Shown in pieces: positions 44,541 to 53,762 of a stretch of 64,000 nucleotides of DNA; position 1 is the stretch's first letter, and every line of letters starts with the position of its first letter. The position numbers were made by a program, and so were the translations under genes. The DNA is from Chryseobacterium scophthalmum. GTDB taxonomy: Bacteria > Bacteroidota > Bacteroidia > Flavobacteriales > Weeksellaceae. The notes under the pieces were generated by a model, which saw only the letters and a list, made by a program, of their open reading frames with translations, did no database searches and was not told the DNA's origin. The stretch lies in assembly GCF_900143185.1 (NCBI RefSeq), contig NZ_FSRQ01000002.1:806001-870000 (forward strand). Reading direction: 5' to 3'.

Positions 44541-45464
44541 ATGCAGACAACAGATACAGTATTAATGATAGAGCCGATTGCATTCGGTTATAATGCAGAA
44601 ACGGCAGAAAATAATTATTTTCAGGTAGAGCAGAAAGGTGCAGATATTCAGTCAAAAGCTTTGGCTGAATTCAAAATTTTTGTTGAAAAACTGAGAAGCA
44701 AAGGTGTTAATGTAATTACCATCAAAGACACTATCGATCCTCATACTCCGGATTCTATTTTCCCAAACAACTGGGTAAGTTTCCACAAAGATGGAAAAGT
44801 GGTTTTATATCCAATGTTTGCTTCAAACAGAAGGGTAGAGCGAAGAGAAGATATTATTGAGAGTATCAAAAATCAAGGCTTTGAAGTTTCTGAAATTGAT
44901 GATTGGTCATTGCCTGAAATTCAGGGACATTTTTTGGAAGGAACAGGAAGTATGATTTTCGATCATGATAACAGAATTGCTTACGGATCGGTTTCTTTGA
45001 GACTTGATGAAGGTTTATTCAGAGAGTTTTGTACTAAATATAGATTTACACCTGTTGTTTTCCATTCATTTCAAACGGTTGGCGAAGAGAGACTTCCAAT
45101 TTATCATACGAATGTGATGATGTGCGTTGCCGATAAATTCGTAGTAATTTGTCTAGACTGTATTGATTCTGAATTGGAGAGAAGCAAAGTTATTGAAACC
45201 ATTAAAAATTCAGGAAAAGAGATTATTGAAATTTCTGAAGAGCAAATGCAGCAATTTGCCGGAAACATGCTTCAGGTACAAAATAAAGATGGCGAAAAGT
45301 TCTTAGTAATGAGCCAAACTGCTTATCAGTCTTTAAATGCTGAACAAATTTCTAATATTGAAAAATATTGTGAAATCATTTATTCAGATTTAAATACGAT
45401 TGAAGTAAACGGAGGCGGAAGCGCACGTTGTATGTTAGCTGAGGTTTTCTTACCTAAAAAATAA
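44541..45464 (+). CDS. ctlX: Citrulline utilization hydrolase CtlX
   Basis: A 307-residue protein of the same fold as its neighbour. It matches the CtlX type by its opening (TVLMIEPIAFGYNAETAENN), PDSIFPNNWVSFH, the EGTGSMIFD acidic loop, YHTNVMMCV with the catalytic His, and the C-terminal Cys297 in NGGGSARCMLAEVFL. CtlX enzymes are linked by genome context to citrulline or arginine use. The 72-bp gap to the upstream gene contains no terminator, and a terminator follows, so the two genes form an operon. Confidence 0.88.
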   Translation: MQTTDTVLMIEPIAFGYNAETAENNYFQVEQKGADIQSKALAEFKIFVEKLRSKGVNVITIKDTIDPHTPDSIFPNNWVSFHKDGKVVLYPMFASNRRVERREDIIESIKNQGFEVSEIDDWSLPEIQGHFLEGTGSMIFDHDNRIAYGSVSLRLDEGLFREFCTKYRFTPVVFHSFQTVGEERLPIYHTNVMMCVADKFVVICLDCIDSELERSKVIETIKNSGKEIIEISEEQMQQFAGNMLQVQNKDGEKFLVMSQTAYQSLNAEQISNIEKYCEIIYSDLNTIEVNGGGSARCMLAEVFLPKK

Positions 45465-45488
45465 ATTATTTTAAATTAAACAAAATAA

Positions 45489-45526
45489 AAACTTCTGGCT
45501 TTAACTAAGGTCGGAAGTTTTTTTAT
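45489..45526 (+). terminator. Terminator of the ctlX operon
   Basis: AAACTTC with some pairs of the next bases (from 45489) pairs with GGAAGTTT (45513-45520), with a loop of about 15 nt, followed by a run of T residues. Confidence 0.7.
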
Positions 45527-45558
45527 GCTTCGATCTCAAGCAACCATTAAAAAAACTT

Positions 45559-45566
45559 TAAATTTG
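45559..45566 (+). promoter_or_regulatory. -7 box of the GH43-like gene
   Basis: TAAATTTG matches TAnnTTTG and lies 21 bp before the ATG at 45588. It supports that ATG over the in-frame upstream one at 45525, which lies upstream of the promoter. Confidence 0.6.
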
Positions 45567-45587
45567 CAGAAATATAAAGTTTTGATT

Positions 45588-47345
45588 ATGAGTAAGAGAT
45601 TATATTTGAGTATGGTAATACTTCTGTGTTTCTTTTCAAATGCACAGCAGAAAACCTTTTGCAACCCGATTAATATTGATTACGGTTACACGCCTTTTGA
45701 AGTTTTTTCAAAGCAAGGAAAACACCGTGCAACTGCAGATCCGGTAATTGTTAATTTTCAGAAAAAGCTTTTTCTTTTTTCGACCAATCAGGAAGGATAT
45801 TGGTACAGTGACAATATGCTCGACTGGAAATTTGTGAAAAGAAAATTCCTGAGAGACAATAAATATACTCACGATCTGAATGCTCCTGCAGTTTGGGCAA
45901 TGAAAGACACTTTATATGTTTACGGTTCAACCTGGGAACAGGATTTCCCGATCTGGAAATCTACCAATCCTACAAAAGACGATTGGAAAATTGCTGTAGA
46001 CACTTTGAAAGTTGGAGCTTGGGATCCTGCTTTTCATTATGATGAAGATAAAAATAAACTCTATTTATATTGGGGATCGAGCAACGAATGGCCTCTTTTA
46101 GGAACCGAAGTGAAAGTTAAAAACTTGCAGTCCGAAGGTTTTGTAAAACCTATTTTACGATTAAAACCAGAAGATCACGGTTGGGAAAGATTTGGAGAAT
46201 ATAATGATAATGTCTTCTTGCAACCTTTTGTGGAAGGAGCTTGGGTAACCAAATATAAAGACAAATATTACATGCAGTACGGTGCTCCAGCAACAGAATT
46301 CAGCGGATATTCTGACGGAGTTTATGTTTCTAAAAATCCTTTGGAAGGTTACGAATACCAACAGCACAATCCATTCTCTTATAAACCGGGAGGTTTTGCA
46401 AGAGGAGCGGGGCATGGAGCAACTTTCGAAGATAATTATAAAAACTGGTGGCATGTTTCAACCATTTTTATTTCCACAAAAAATAATTTTGAAAGACGTT
46501 TAGGAATCTGGCCTGCAGGATTTGATAAAGATGATGTAATGTACACCAATACTGCTTATGGTGATTATCCTACTTTGCTTCCGCAGTTTGCGCAGGGAAA
46601 AGATTTTTCTAAAGGACTTTTCACAGCTTGGATGTTGCTAAATTATAATAAACCCGTTCAGGTTTCGTCTACTTTAGGAGGTTATCATTCGAATAATGCA
46701 GTAGATGAAGATATTAAAACGTACTGGAGTGCCAAAACCGGAAATTCCGGGGAATGGTTTCAGACCGATTTAGGTGAAGTTTCTACCATTAATGCAATTC
46801 AGGTAAATTATGCAGATCAGGATGTTGAATTTATGGGAAAAACTGAAGGTAAAATGCATCAGTATAAAATCTATGGCTCAAATGATGGAAAAAAATGGAA
46901 AGTGATTGTTGATAAAAGCAAAAATACCAAAGACGTTCCTCACGATTATGTAGAATTGGAAAAACCTGCCGAAGCAAGATTTTTAAAAATGGAAAATCTA
47001 AAAATGCCAACAGGAAAATTTGCATTAAGCGGTTTCAGAGTTTTTGGAAAAGGAGCGGGTGCAAAACCTGCAAAAGTTCAGAACTTTGTTCCGTTAAGAG
47101 CTGATCCCAAAAAGTATGGTGAAAGAAGAAGCATCTGGATGAAATGGCAGCAAAACTCAGAAGCCGATGGTTATGTTATTTATTGGGGAAAATCTCCGGA
47201 TAAATTATACGGAAGCATTATGGTGTACGGAAAAAACGAATATTTCTTCACAGGAGCAGACAGAGTAGATTCTTATTATTTCCAGATTGAAGCATTTAAT
47301 GCAAACGGAGTTTCGGAAAGAACAGAAGTTGTTAAGTCTGAATAA
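45588..47345 (+). CDS. Family 43-like glycosidase with discoidin and Fn3-like domains
   Basis: A secreted protein of 585 residues (signal MSKRLYLSMVILLCFFSNAQ). The N-terminal two thirds look like a five-bladed GH43 propeller with the catalytic acidic residues in the expected places: ATADPVIVNF, VGAWDPAFHYDEDKNKLYLY and FVEGAWVTKYKDKYYMQYGA. Then comes a discoidin (F5/8 type C) domain (SSTLGGYHSNNAVDEDIKTY, GEWFQTDLGEVSTINAIQVN) and a C-terminal Fn3-like segment. GH43 enzymes usually cut arabinan or xylan. The gene stands alone with its own promoter, not in a SusCD locus. Confidence 0.85.
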   Translation: MSKRLYLSMVILLCFFSNAQQKTFCNPINIDYGYTPFEVFSKQGKHRATADPVIVNFQKKLFLFSTNQEGYWYSDNMLDWKFVKRKFLRDNKYTHDLNAPAVWAMKDTLYVYGSTWEQDFPIWKSTNPTKDDWKIAVDTLKVGAWDPAFHYDEDKNKLYLYWGSSNEWPLLGTEVKVKNLQSEGFVKPILRLKPEDHGWERFGEYNDNVFLQPFVEGAWVTKYKDKYYMQYGAPATEFSGYSDGVYVSKNPLEGYEYQQHNPFSYKPGGFARGAGHGATFEDNYKNWWHVSTIFISTKNNFERRLGIWPAGFDKDDVMYTNTAYGDYPTLLPQFAQGKDFSKGLFTAWMLLNYNKPVQVSSTLGGYHSNNAVDEDIKTYWSAKTGNSGEWFQTDLGEVSTINAIQVNYADQDVEFMGKTEGKMHQYKIYGSNDGKKWKVIVDKSKNTKDVPHDYVELEKPAEARFLKMENLKMPTGKFALSGFRVFGKGAGAKPAKVQNFVPLRADPKKYGERRSIWMKWQQNSEADGYVIYWGKSPDKLYGSIMVYGKNEYFFTGADRVDSYYFQIEAFNANGVSERTEVVKSE

Positions 47346-47372
47346 TCATTAAAATATTTAATTAAATAATAA

Positions 47373-47405
47373 GACGCTTTGAAATTTTTCAAGGCGTTTT
47401 ATTTT
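47373..47405. terminator. Bidirectional terminator
   Basis: ACGCTTTGAAA (47373-47383) pairs with TTTCAAGGCGT (47387-47397, one mismatch or G-T pair). It serves the convergent GH43-like gene and the esterase gene, whose stop codon (47389-47391) lies within the hairpin. Confidence 0.75.
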
Positions 47406-48243
47406 TGTCAATTTGCTTTAAAAATTCACTAATCGAATTGATTACAAATGGAGCATTTCTCTCATTCACCCAATCAAGATGCCCACCTGTAAATTCGAAA
47501 GATTGATTAAAAATTCCGTTTTTGTTTAAAGTTGAGTCTAAAATATTTTTTTGTGATAATGGAATTACAGTGTCATTATTTCCGTAAAAAGAAATGGTTG
47601 GTGGAGATGTTTTATTAATCCAATAAACTGGGCTTGCAAAATTTTCCATAGAAATTCCGTTAGAAAGTAGAGTTGGATCAACCAAATGATTTTCGACAAA
47701 TGAATAATCATAATAATTTTTAAAACTTGGATCTGATAAATCGGCTGGACCAACGATATTTACTACTACTTTTATATTTGCTTTACCATCAGATTTATAC
47801 GAATAAAGCATTGATAAATGACCACCCGCACTATTTCCGAGAAGAATAATATTGGGTTTGTATTTCAATGTTTTTTCTAAAAATAAAATTACTCTATTAA
47901 TATCGTCTGTCTGATTTGGAATTCCGAAACGATTTTCTGAAGCCAATCTGTAATTAATGTTTGCAAAAACACTTTTGGGGAATTTCTTCATCATCGACAA
48001 AATGAAATAAGTAAGCTGAGATTTATTCCCTGCTTTCCAACCCCCACCATGAATGATGATAAATAAATTTTTATTTTGTTGAGTGTTTTTGGGAATATAT
48101 AAATCTAATTTTTGTTCAGAATCATTTCCGTAAGAGACATTCATTTGTTTATCGAAAGTAATGTCTTTACTGATATTTATTGTTTTTTCTTTACAGCTAA
48201 AAATAATTAAAACCAAAAATAAAATTGTCAGATTTTTTTTCAT
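47389..48243 (-). CDS. Alpha/beta hydrolase lipoprotein (HSL-like esterase)
   Basis: A protein of about 284 residues from the ATG at 48243 (another ATG lies two codons upstream) with a lipoprotein signal (ILFLVLIIFSC). The alpha/beta hydrolase core is clear: oxyanion motif IIHGGGWKAGN, nucleophile motif LLGNSAGGHLSML, a later acidic residue in GNNDTVIP and the catalytic His in FTGGHLDWV. This is the hormone-sensitive-lipase-type HGGGW/GxSAGG family, which cleaves small esters, often carbohydrate acetyl or feruloyl esters. Its place next to a GH43-like gene (convergent) makes a role in plant glycan de-esterification possible. Confidence 0.85.
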   Translation of the reverse strand: MKKNLTILFLVLIIFSCKEKTINISKDITFDKQMNVSYGNDSEQKLDLYIPKNTQQNKNLFIIIHGGGWKAGNKSQLTYFILSMMKKFPKSVFANINYRLASENRFGIPNQTDDINRVILFLEKTLKYKPNIILLGNSAGGHLSMLYSYKSDGKANIKVVVNIVGPADLSDPSFKNYYDYSFVENHLVDPTLLSNGISMENFASPVYWINKTSPPTISFYGNNDTVIPLSQKNILDSTLNKNGIFNQSFEFTGGHLDWVNERNAPFVINSISEFLKQIDKNKTP

Positions 48244-48259
48244 AATCATAAATATAAAC

Positions 48260-48287
48260 GAAACCCACCAATTTCTTGATGGGTTTC
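48260..48287 (-). terminator. Terminator of the OMP_b-brl_3 gene
   Basis: GAAACCCA (48260-48267) pairs with TGGGTTTC (48280-48287) with inner CAA/TTG pairs. On the minus strand it follows the receptor stop codon at 48319 by 30 bp, though the T run after it is weak. Confidence 0.6.
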
Positions 48288-48318
48288 TTACAAAATAAAA
48301 TATATGAAAGATTGAATG

Positions 48319-50634
48319 TTAACGTGTTCTACTTTTGATATCGTCTGAAGCACCTTCGATGTTTCTTACTTTTTTTACTTTTTGATTTCCGAAATTGTAA
48401 GTGATGCTGAATGTTCCGCCTCTTCTGAATTGGTCATTTCTTACGTAATTGTAATTTCCGTTGGTTTGGTAATCTTCAATTTCTACGATGTTGGTTCTAA
48501 GTACGTCGGTAATATTTAATGCAAAGGTCCAGTCGTTCCAGTTTTTCTTTAAACTTAGATCAAGACTTGAAAGATTCTTAAGCATTCCCAATTCGATTTG
48601 TTGCTTGTCTACGAAGAAATAATTAACTCCTAAAAACCAGGTTTTCTTTTTATCTAAACGGATGGTATTATTGGTTTGAATTAAGATACTTGTAGATTTT
48701 ATATTATTACTATATACAATTTGGTTTCCATCTTTATCAAGAAAAATATCACCATTCGTAGGGTCTACAGACAAAGAACCATTGTTAACGTTGTGCTGTA
48801 CTCCAACATTGAAATTCATCGTTAGATATTGATTAAAAAATGTTTTGTTCATTCCCAACATTGCAGACATTTCCTGTTTGTCACCAAAATTTGTTCTGAT
48901 GTAGCGAAGCACGTTTTGCTCGGTGATTTTACCATCCATCGATTTTGCATAGCCTTGTAATGGAACCTGAGTAATTACATCTTTGAAGAAGGAGTGATTT
49001 AAGATCAAGAAGTAAGAATTTTTGAACATGTAGGTCAGTTCCTGGTTATAGGTTGATGAAGCCTTAACAAAAGGGTTGTTCTGAGTATAATTGGTTTCTG
49101 TCAAAATATTTCTTACAGGATTAAGCTCCCAAAAACTAGGTCTTCTCATTCTGCTCGAAAATGCATATGATATATTATTTTTATCATTAATAGCATAATT
49201 AACGCTCAGATACGGAAGTAAATTATTATAATTTCTTTCAATCTTTCTGTATTCTTCAGTAGCATTATCTGAGGTTCCCAAGCTGTTGGTAATTTCGTAT
49301 CGGGTACCAATTTTCCCTGAAAGTTTATCAGAGAACTTTTTCTCCAATGTTAAATAAGCACCATAGATATTTTCATCATAAATGAAGTGATTAGGTTCAT
49401 ATTTTGGGTTGTCAATAGTATTTCCGTTTGAATCAAATAATTCTGCAATATTTCCGTCAATATCATAAACTGTGGTTGTGTTTTTTGTATCGTTATCTGT
49501 TTTTGTTTTATTGAAATTTCCACCAACAGCTATTGTAAAATCATTTTTAAATTTCTGTATATAATCTATGGTACTTGAAAAGTTATTGATTATTTGTGGT
49601 AGATTCTGAATAGTTGTCTGGCTTGGATTCAATTGTGTGTTATTTCCTGAATGGTCTGCTACAAATGTTTTATTGTCTGTAAACTGAAATCTTTTGTAAT
49701 TAAGATAAGCTGCATTTACATTTAATTTACTTCCTAATGAATCAGTCTTTAATTCGTAATTTAAATTAACCGAATTATTGTATGAACGCGCATCTTCTTT
49801 ATTTCTAGAATTGGTATAATTGGTTTTGAAAGCATTTATATCTTCATCATAAGCACGAATTGTATTGAATAAATTAACGGTAGAATTATAACTTTTATTG
49901 GCGCTTGAGTTCCATGACAAAGCCAAGTTGCTTTTTTCTGTTAACTGATAATCAAAATTTAGATAACCGCCAAGGTATTGGTTTGGATCATCAATATTTC
50001 CTGTAGATTCATTAGATGATAGATCATTTCCGTTTCGTAAAACATAATGTTGTGCCTGAATATTTTCTCCTCCATACAAATTGGCACTAATTCCCAACTT
50101 ATCTTTTCTGTAGTTTGCTGAAAAACTTGCCGAACTGCTGTTGTATTTATTTTGAGTATTAGACATTCTCATGTTTCCGTTCAGGCCGTCACTCATTTTC
50201 TTTTTAAGAATAATATTGATAATTCCATCTGAAGCTTCTACTTGAAACTCACTTCCAGGAACAGTAATTACTTCAATTTTCTGAATATTTTCTGCAGGAG
50301 TATTTTTTAGAAACTGCGTTACAGATTCAGCATCCATATTGGTTTTTCTACCATTGATGTAGATTAGTGCATTATTTTTTCCTACAATTTTTAATGTTTT
50401 ATCATCTGTTGTCGAAAGTAGGGGAGTCTGTCTCAATAGATCGAAAGTTGTGTTTCCTTTAGCTACAGGAGATGCAGCTACATCATATACAAAACGGTCG
50501 CTTTGCTTTTTAAAAACCTGCTTTGTCAAAACAACTTCTTCTATTTTTTGAGTTTTTACTGTGTCTGATTTTTTTTCCTGGGCAAAAGTAAATCCGCTTA
50601 AGAAAAGTGCTGCGATGAATATTTGAGTTTTCAT
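48319..50634 (-). CDS. Outer-membrane beta-barrel receptor (OMP_b-brl_3 type)
   Basis: A 771-residue outer-membrane protein with signal peptide (MKTQIFIAALFLSGFTFAQ), a plug-like region (DLLRQTPLLSTTDDKTLKIV, NALIYINGRKTNMDAESVTQ, KIEVITVPGSEFQVEASDGI, NIILKKKMSDGLNGNM) and a large barrel ending FSITYNFGNQK. A basic tail of about 20 residues follows the last strand and ends DIKSRTR, as in the paralog at 41041. The ligand is unknown. It is monocistronic with a -33/-7 promoter at 50715-50684. Confidence 0.88.
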   Translation of the reverse strand: MKTQIFIAALFLSGFTFAQEKKSDTVKTQKIEEVVLTKQVFKKQSDRFVYDVAASPVAKGNTTFDLLRQTPLLSTTDDKTLKIVGKNNALIYINGRKTNMDAESVTQFLKNTPAENIQKIEVITVPGSEFQVEASDGIINIILKKKMSDGLNGNMRMSNTQNKYNSSSASFSANYRKDKLGISANLYGGENIQAQHYVLRNGNDLSSNESTGNIDDPNQYLGGYLNFDYQLTEKSNLALSWNSSANKSYNSTVNLFNTIRAYDEDINAFKTNYTNSRNKEDARSYNNSVNLNYELKTDSLGSKLNVNAAYLNYKRFQFTDNKTFVADHSGNNTQLNPSQTTIQNLPQIINNFSSTIDYIQKFKNDFTIAVGGNFNKTKTDNDTKNTTTVYDIDGNIAELFDSNGNTIDNPKYEPNHFIYDENIYGAYLTLEKKFSDKLSGKIGTRYEITNSLGTSDNATEEYRKIERNYNNLLPYLSVNYAINDKNNISYAFSSRMRRPSFWELNPVRNILTETNYTQNNPFVKASSTYNQELTYMFKNSYFLILNHSFFKDVITQVPLQGYAKSMDGKITEQNVLRYIRTNFGDKQEMSAMLGMNKTFFNQYLTMNFNVGVQHNVNNGSLSVDPTNGDIFLDKDGNQIVYSNNIKSTSILIQTNNTIRLDKKKTWFLGVNYFFVDKQQIELGMLKNLSSLDLSLKKNWNDWTFALNITDVLRTNIVEIEDYQTNGNYNYVRNDQFRRGGTFSITYNFGNQKVKKVRNIEGASDDIKSRTR

Positions 50635-50683
50635 AATTATATTTTTTAGTTTAGATGCTTGTATCTGTTATTATTTTACATTG

Positions 50684-50715
50684 CAAAGATATATAATAAA
50701 TTTAGTATCATGCAA
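50684..50715 (-). promoter_or_regulatory. Promoter of the OMP_b-brl_3 gene
   Basis: On the minus strand TTG (50715-50713) and TATCTTTG (50691-50684) are 21 bp apart, a good -33/-7 pair. It gives a leader of about 45 nt before the ATG at 50634. Confidence 0.65.
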
Positions 50716-50914
50716 TACAAAGTAGTGTAAATGTTTTTAAATAAAAATTAACTATCTGATTGTCAGTTGTTAAATTTTATAATCTAAATTTTACTATGCT
50801 TAACTATTTATACAATTAGACAACTAAACCTAATGTTTTGTTACAAATAAATTAAAAATATTTAAATTCACTTTTTTTTGATTAATTTAGAACGAACAAA
50901 AAAATTAATAATTT

Positions 50915-52696
50915 ATGACAAAAATCTATTCTTTATTCTTTATTCTAGCACTTCTTGTATCTTGCAAAAGCGACTCTTTTATTGAGCTAGACAACCCGGA
51001 AAATCCGGCAATCGATTTTAATTTTGGTAACAATACCCAGAAAAATTTTCACGGTATTGTACTTTCAACAGACGGAAGCCCAGTTTCAGGAGCATCAGTA
51101 ACTATTGGATCTGCTACAGCACAAACTAATTTTAAAGGCATGTTTGTAATAAAAAATGCAGATGTGAAAGAAAATTTTGCCTATGTAAAAGCTACAAAAG
51201 CAGGTTTTGTAAATGGTTCACGTACGATGGTCCCTACCAATGGAAGCAATAGAATCAAAATTATGATGATTCCTGTAACCAACACATCAACTATTTCTTC
51301 GGGTACAACCTCTACCGTTTCTTTGCCAAATGGTACAAAAGTAAAATTTGATGGTAGCTTTAAAGACGGAAATGGAAATGCATACACCGGAAATGTAAAT
51401 GTTGCGATGTTTCATCTAAAACCTTCAGATCAGTATCTTAATGAATTGATGCCGGGTTCTTTTCTTGCTAATAATTCTAACGGAAACTCAAGGATTATGG
51501 AAACTTACGGAATGCTTCATGTACAATTAACAGGAGCTTCCGGACAAAATCTTCAAATTGCCAATGGACATACTGCAGAGATGACTGTGGCTATCGATGC
51601 AACTCAAATGACAACTTCTCCAGCTACAATTCCATTATGGTCTTTTAACGAAACTACAGGTATTTGGCAGGAAGAAGGCACAGCAACCAAAGTTGGTAAC
51701 GTTTATGTAGGAAACGTAAGCCATTTTTCTTGGTGGAATTGTGATACAATGTCTCCACAAGGGATTTTAAAAGTAAAAGTTAAAAACCCTGCTGGAGAGC
51801 CAATGATAAATACGGTTGTAGCTCTAAGAAGAGCCGGTCAGACTTACGATATGACTAATGTAACAGATAATGCAGGATTTGCTTCAGGATATATTCCCGC
51901 GAATGAAACCCTTGTTCTTAAAGTGTATGATGTCTGTAATACGGTAATTTACACTTCAAATGTACCACCTGTAGCGGGAGGAACTACATTGGTTTTGCCG
52001 GATATTACTGTTACACCTACGGGAAATCAGTACATTATTAAAGGTAATCTAAAAACTTGCTCAAATACAGATGTTATAGATGGTTATGCGCTTTTAAGAC
52101 CTGTATCAAGTATAAATTACTTTCAGTATATGTCGGTTCCACTGAATAATACAGGTGATTTTTCATTTACAACTTATTCTTGTACGGCTAATCCACAGCT
52201 TATTTTGGAGGGACACGATTATACCAATTTACAGACCACCGGAGAAATCTCTTTTACTGCTAATTCACCAGTCATGAATTTTAATAATATCATGGCTTGT
52301 AATTCAGTGAATGAATTTATTAGTTTTAAAGTTGATAATCAGAATGTAAAATATGTTTTAGGGAATGCTATACGTGCCGAATGGTCCGGACTAACATCCT
52401 CATCTCCCAATATGACAGCAAAACAATTGAGGGTTTATCATGTTTTACCAGTTGGAGATATTTTTTCGATGACGTTAAATAATATGTTGGGAGTTCCGGG
52501 AAGTTTTAATACAGAATATTCTCTTGAGTTTTCTGGAGGAAATTTTAATTATAATACTGGAAATGTAGTTGTTCAGATTAGTAATTTCGGAGCTGTAGGA
52601 GATTATATTGACTTTACAGTAAATGGAACTTATACAGATATAAGTGGAGGAAATCATACTTTTACTGCAACAGGTCATGTTAAAAGAGACTTGTAA
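50915..52696 (+). CDS. Large lipoprotein with carboxypeptidase-regulatory-like domain
   Basis: A 593-residue lipoprotein (signal FFILALLVSC, Cys17). Residues about 45-115 form a CarboxypepD_reg-like beta-sandwich (HGIVLSTDGSPVSGASVTIG, NFKGMFVIKNADVKENFAYV), followed by a linker of Thr/Ser and further beta domains with KVKVKNPAGEPMINTVVALR and LVLPDITVTPTGNQYIIKGN. The W-rich FSWWNCDTM near residue 280 is a landmark shared, as I recall, with other large Bacteroidota lipoproteins of unknown role. It is a single gene after a 280-bp AT-rich gap and before a GAAA-loop terminator. Confidence 0.75.
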   Translation: MTKIYSLFFILALLVSCKSDSFIELDNPENPAIDFNFGNNTQKNFHGIVLSTDGSPVSGASVTIGSATAQTNFKGMFVIKNADVKENFAYVKATKAGFVNGSRTMVPTNGSNRIKIMMIPVTNTSTISSGTTSTVSLPNGTKVKFDGSFKDGNGNAYTGNVNVAMFHLKPSDQYLNELMPGSFLANNSNGNSRIMETYGMLHVQLTGASGQNLQIANGHTAEMTVAIDATQMTTSPATIPLWSFNETTGIWQEEGTATKVGNVYVGNVSHFSWWNCDTMSPQGILKVKVKNPAGEPMINTVVALRRAGQTYDMTNVTDNAGFASGYIPANETLVLKVYDVCNTVIYTSNVPPVAGGTTLVLPDITVTPTGNQYIIKGNLKTCSNTDVIDGYALLRPVSSINYFQYMSVPLNNTGDFSFTTYSCTANPQLILEGHDYTNLQTTGEISFTANSPVMNFNNIMACNSVNEFISFKVDNQNVKYVLGNAIRAEWSGLTSSSPNMTAKQLRVYHVLPVGDIFSMTLNNMLGVPGSFNTEYSLEFSGGNFNYNTGNVVVQISNFGAVGDYIDFTVNGTYTDISGGNHTFTATGHVKRDL

Positions 52697-52720
52697 ATTA
52701 CTTAAAATAAATTATAAAAG

Positions 52721-52752
52721 AAAAAGGACTTGAAAAAGTCCTTTTTTATTTT
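52721..52752. terminator. Bidirectional terminator with GAAA loop
   Basis: AAAAAGGACTT (52721-52731) pairs perfectly with AAGTCCTTTTT (52736-52746) around a GAAA tetraloop, with T runs on both strands. It separates the convergent genes ending at 52696 (+) and 52751 (-). Confidence 0.9.
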
Positions 52753-53089
52753 ATTCTCTATCGAAACGCGCCAGCTTTTTATCAATCCAGATCGTGGCAA
52801 AAGGGAAAAAGGCAGCTATCAAAGCAAAAACAGAATCTTCATCATCCCATTGATATATTTTTCTTGTGGAAGGAATAAACAGGAGATAAAGTGTGAAAAA
52901 GAATCCGTGAATACTTCCAATTGTACTGATGTACACAATAGGTAAAATGCCTTCAGGGTCAACCCTAATCCAAATCATTGCAGTAAAAAGGAAAAACCAA
53001 GAAATAGCTTCAGCCAAACAGATTTGCTTAAACCACTTGATGACTTTTTCCTGTCCATATTTTGCGAAAAAATTTTCGAGAAATTCCAT
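52751..53089 (-). CDS. DUF3817 family membrane protein
   Basis: A 112-residue inner-membrane protein with three hydrophobic segments (AISWFFLFTAMIWI, IVYISTIGSIHGFFFTLYLL, ALIAAFFPFATIWI) and the conserved GSIHGFFFTLY and FPFATIW patterns of DUF3817. The function is unknown. It is downstream of nadD on the same strand, separated by an 8-copy heptamer repeat. Confidence 0.85.
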   Translation of the reverse strand: MEFLENFFAKYGQEKVIKWFKQICLAEAISWFFLFTAMIWIRVDPEGILPIVYISTIGSIHGFFFTLYLLFIPSTRKIYQWDDEDSVFALIAAFFPFATIWIDKKLARFDRE

Positions 53090-53105
53090 TGTATTTAATT
53101 TTGCC

Positions 53106-53161
53106 TAACTTCTAACTTCTAACTTCTAACTTCTAACTTCTAACTTCTAACTTCTAACTTC
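53106..53161. repeat. Eight tandem copies of TAACTTC
   Basis: The 7-bp unit TAACTTC is repeated eight times without error from 53106 to 53161. It fills the gap between DUF3817 and nadD and runs into the nadD stop codon (53161-53163, TAG on the minus strand). Each unit carries a stop codon, and the copy number is likely to vary by slippage. Confidence 0.95.
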
Positions 53162-53745
53162 TACTTATAAAAACTACTTCCATCCAAATATTCAAAAACT
53201 TCCGGCGGAAGCATCGGTCTTACGTTTTTGCCCTGCTTTATCATATTGCGAATTTCGGTAGCAGACAATTCGATAACAGGTGCTTTCACAAGCGAAATAT
53301 TTTCGTTATTTATATATTCAGATTTTTTTTTGTCACCTTCAAAAACTCTGGGATAAACAATAATGTGATGATTTTTTATTAATAAATCAACATTTTTCCA
53401 TTTGTGTAAACTTCCAAGATTGTCTTCACCCATAATTAAACTAAAAGAATAGTCAGGATGTTTTTCTTTCAGATAGGTTAAAGTATCGATAGTATAACTT
53501 GGTGTAGGAAGTGAAAACTCTACATTTGAAGCCCGCATATCAGGATAATTTTTGATGGCGAGTTCTACCATATCGAGCCTGTTGTGATCGTTAAGAAGTG
53601 ACTTTTTTTCTTTAAACGGGTTTTGCGGACTCACCACAAACCATAATTCGTTCATATCCGAATTTTCAAGAATATAATTCGCCAATATCAAATGCCCAAT
53701 ATGAATTGGGTTAAATGATCCGAAAAATAAGCCGATTTTTTTCAT
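53161..53745 (-). CDS. nadD: Nicotinate-nucleotide adenylyltransferase
   Basis: NadD (194 residues) adenylates nicotinate mononucleotide to deamido-NAD, the step shared by de novo and salvage NAD synthesis. The nucleotidyltransferase GSFNPIHIGH (residues 9-18) and the C-terminal LSATEIRNMIKQG (the SxTxxR-type ATP motif) are present, with SPQNPFKEKK and MGEDNLGSLHKWK between. The stop codon is the edge of the TAACTTC repeat. Upstream lies a four-helix-bundle gene flanked by inverted repeats that separates nadD from recJ. Confidence 0.96.
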   Translation of the reverse strand: MKKIGLFFGSFNPIHIGHLILANYILENSDMNELWFVVSPQNPFKEKKSLLNDHNRLDMVELAIKNYPDMRASNVEFSLPTPSYTIDTLTYLKEKHPDYSFSLIMGEDNLGSLHKWKNVDLLIKNHHIIVYPRVFEGDKKKSEYINNENISLVKAPVIELSATEIRNMIKQGKNVRPMLPPEVFEYLDGSSFYK

Positions 53746-53762
53746 TATTTCAGGGCTTGGGA

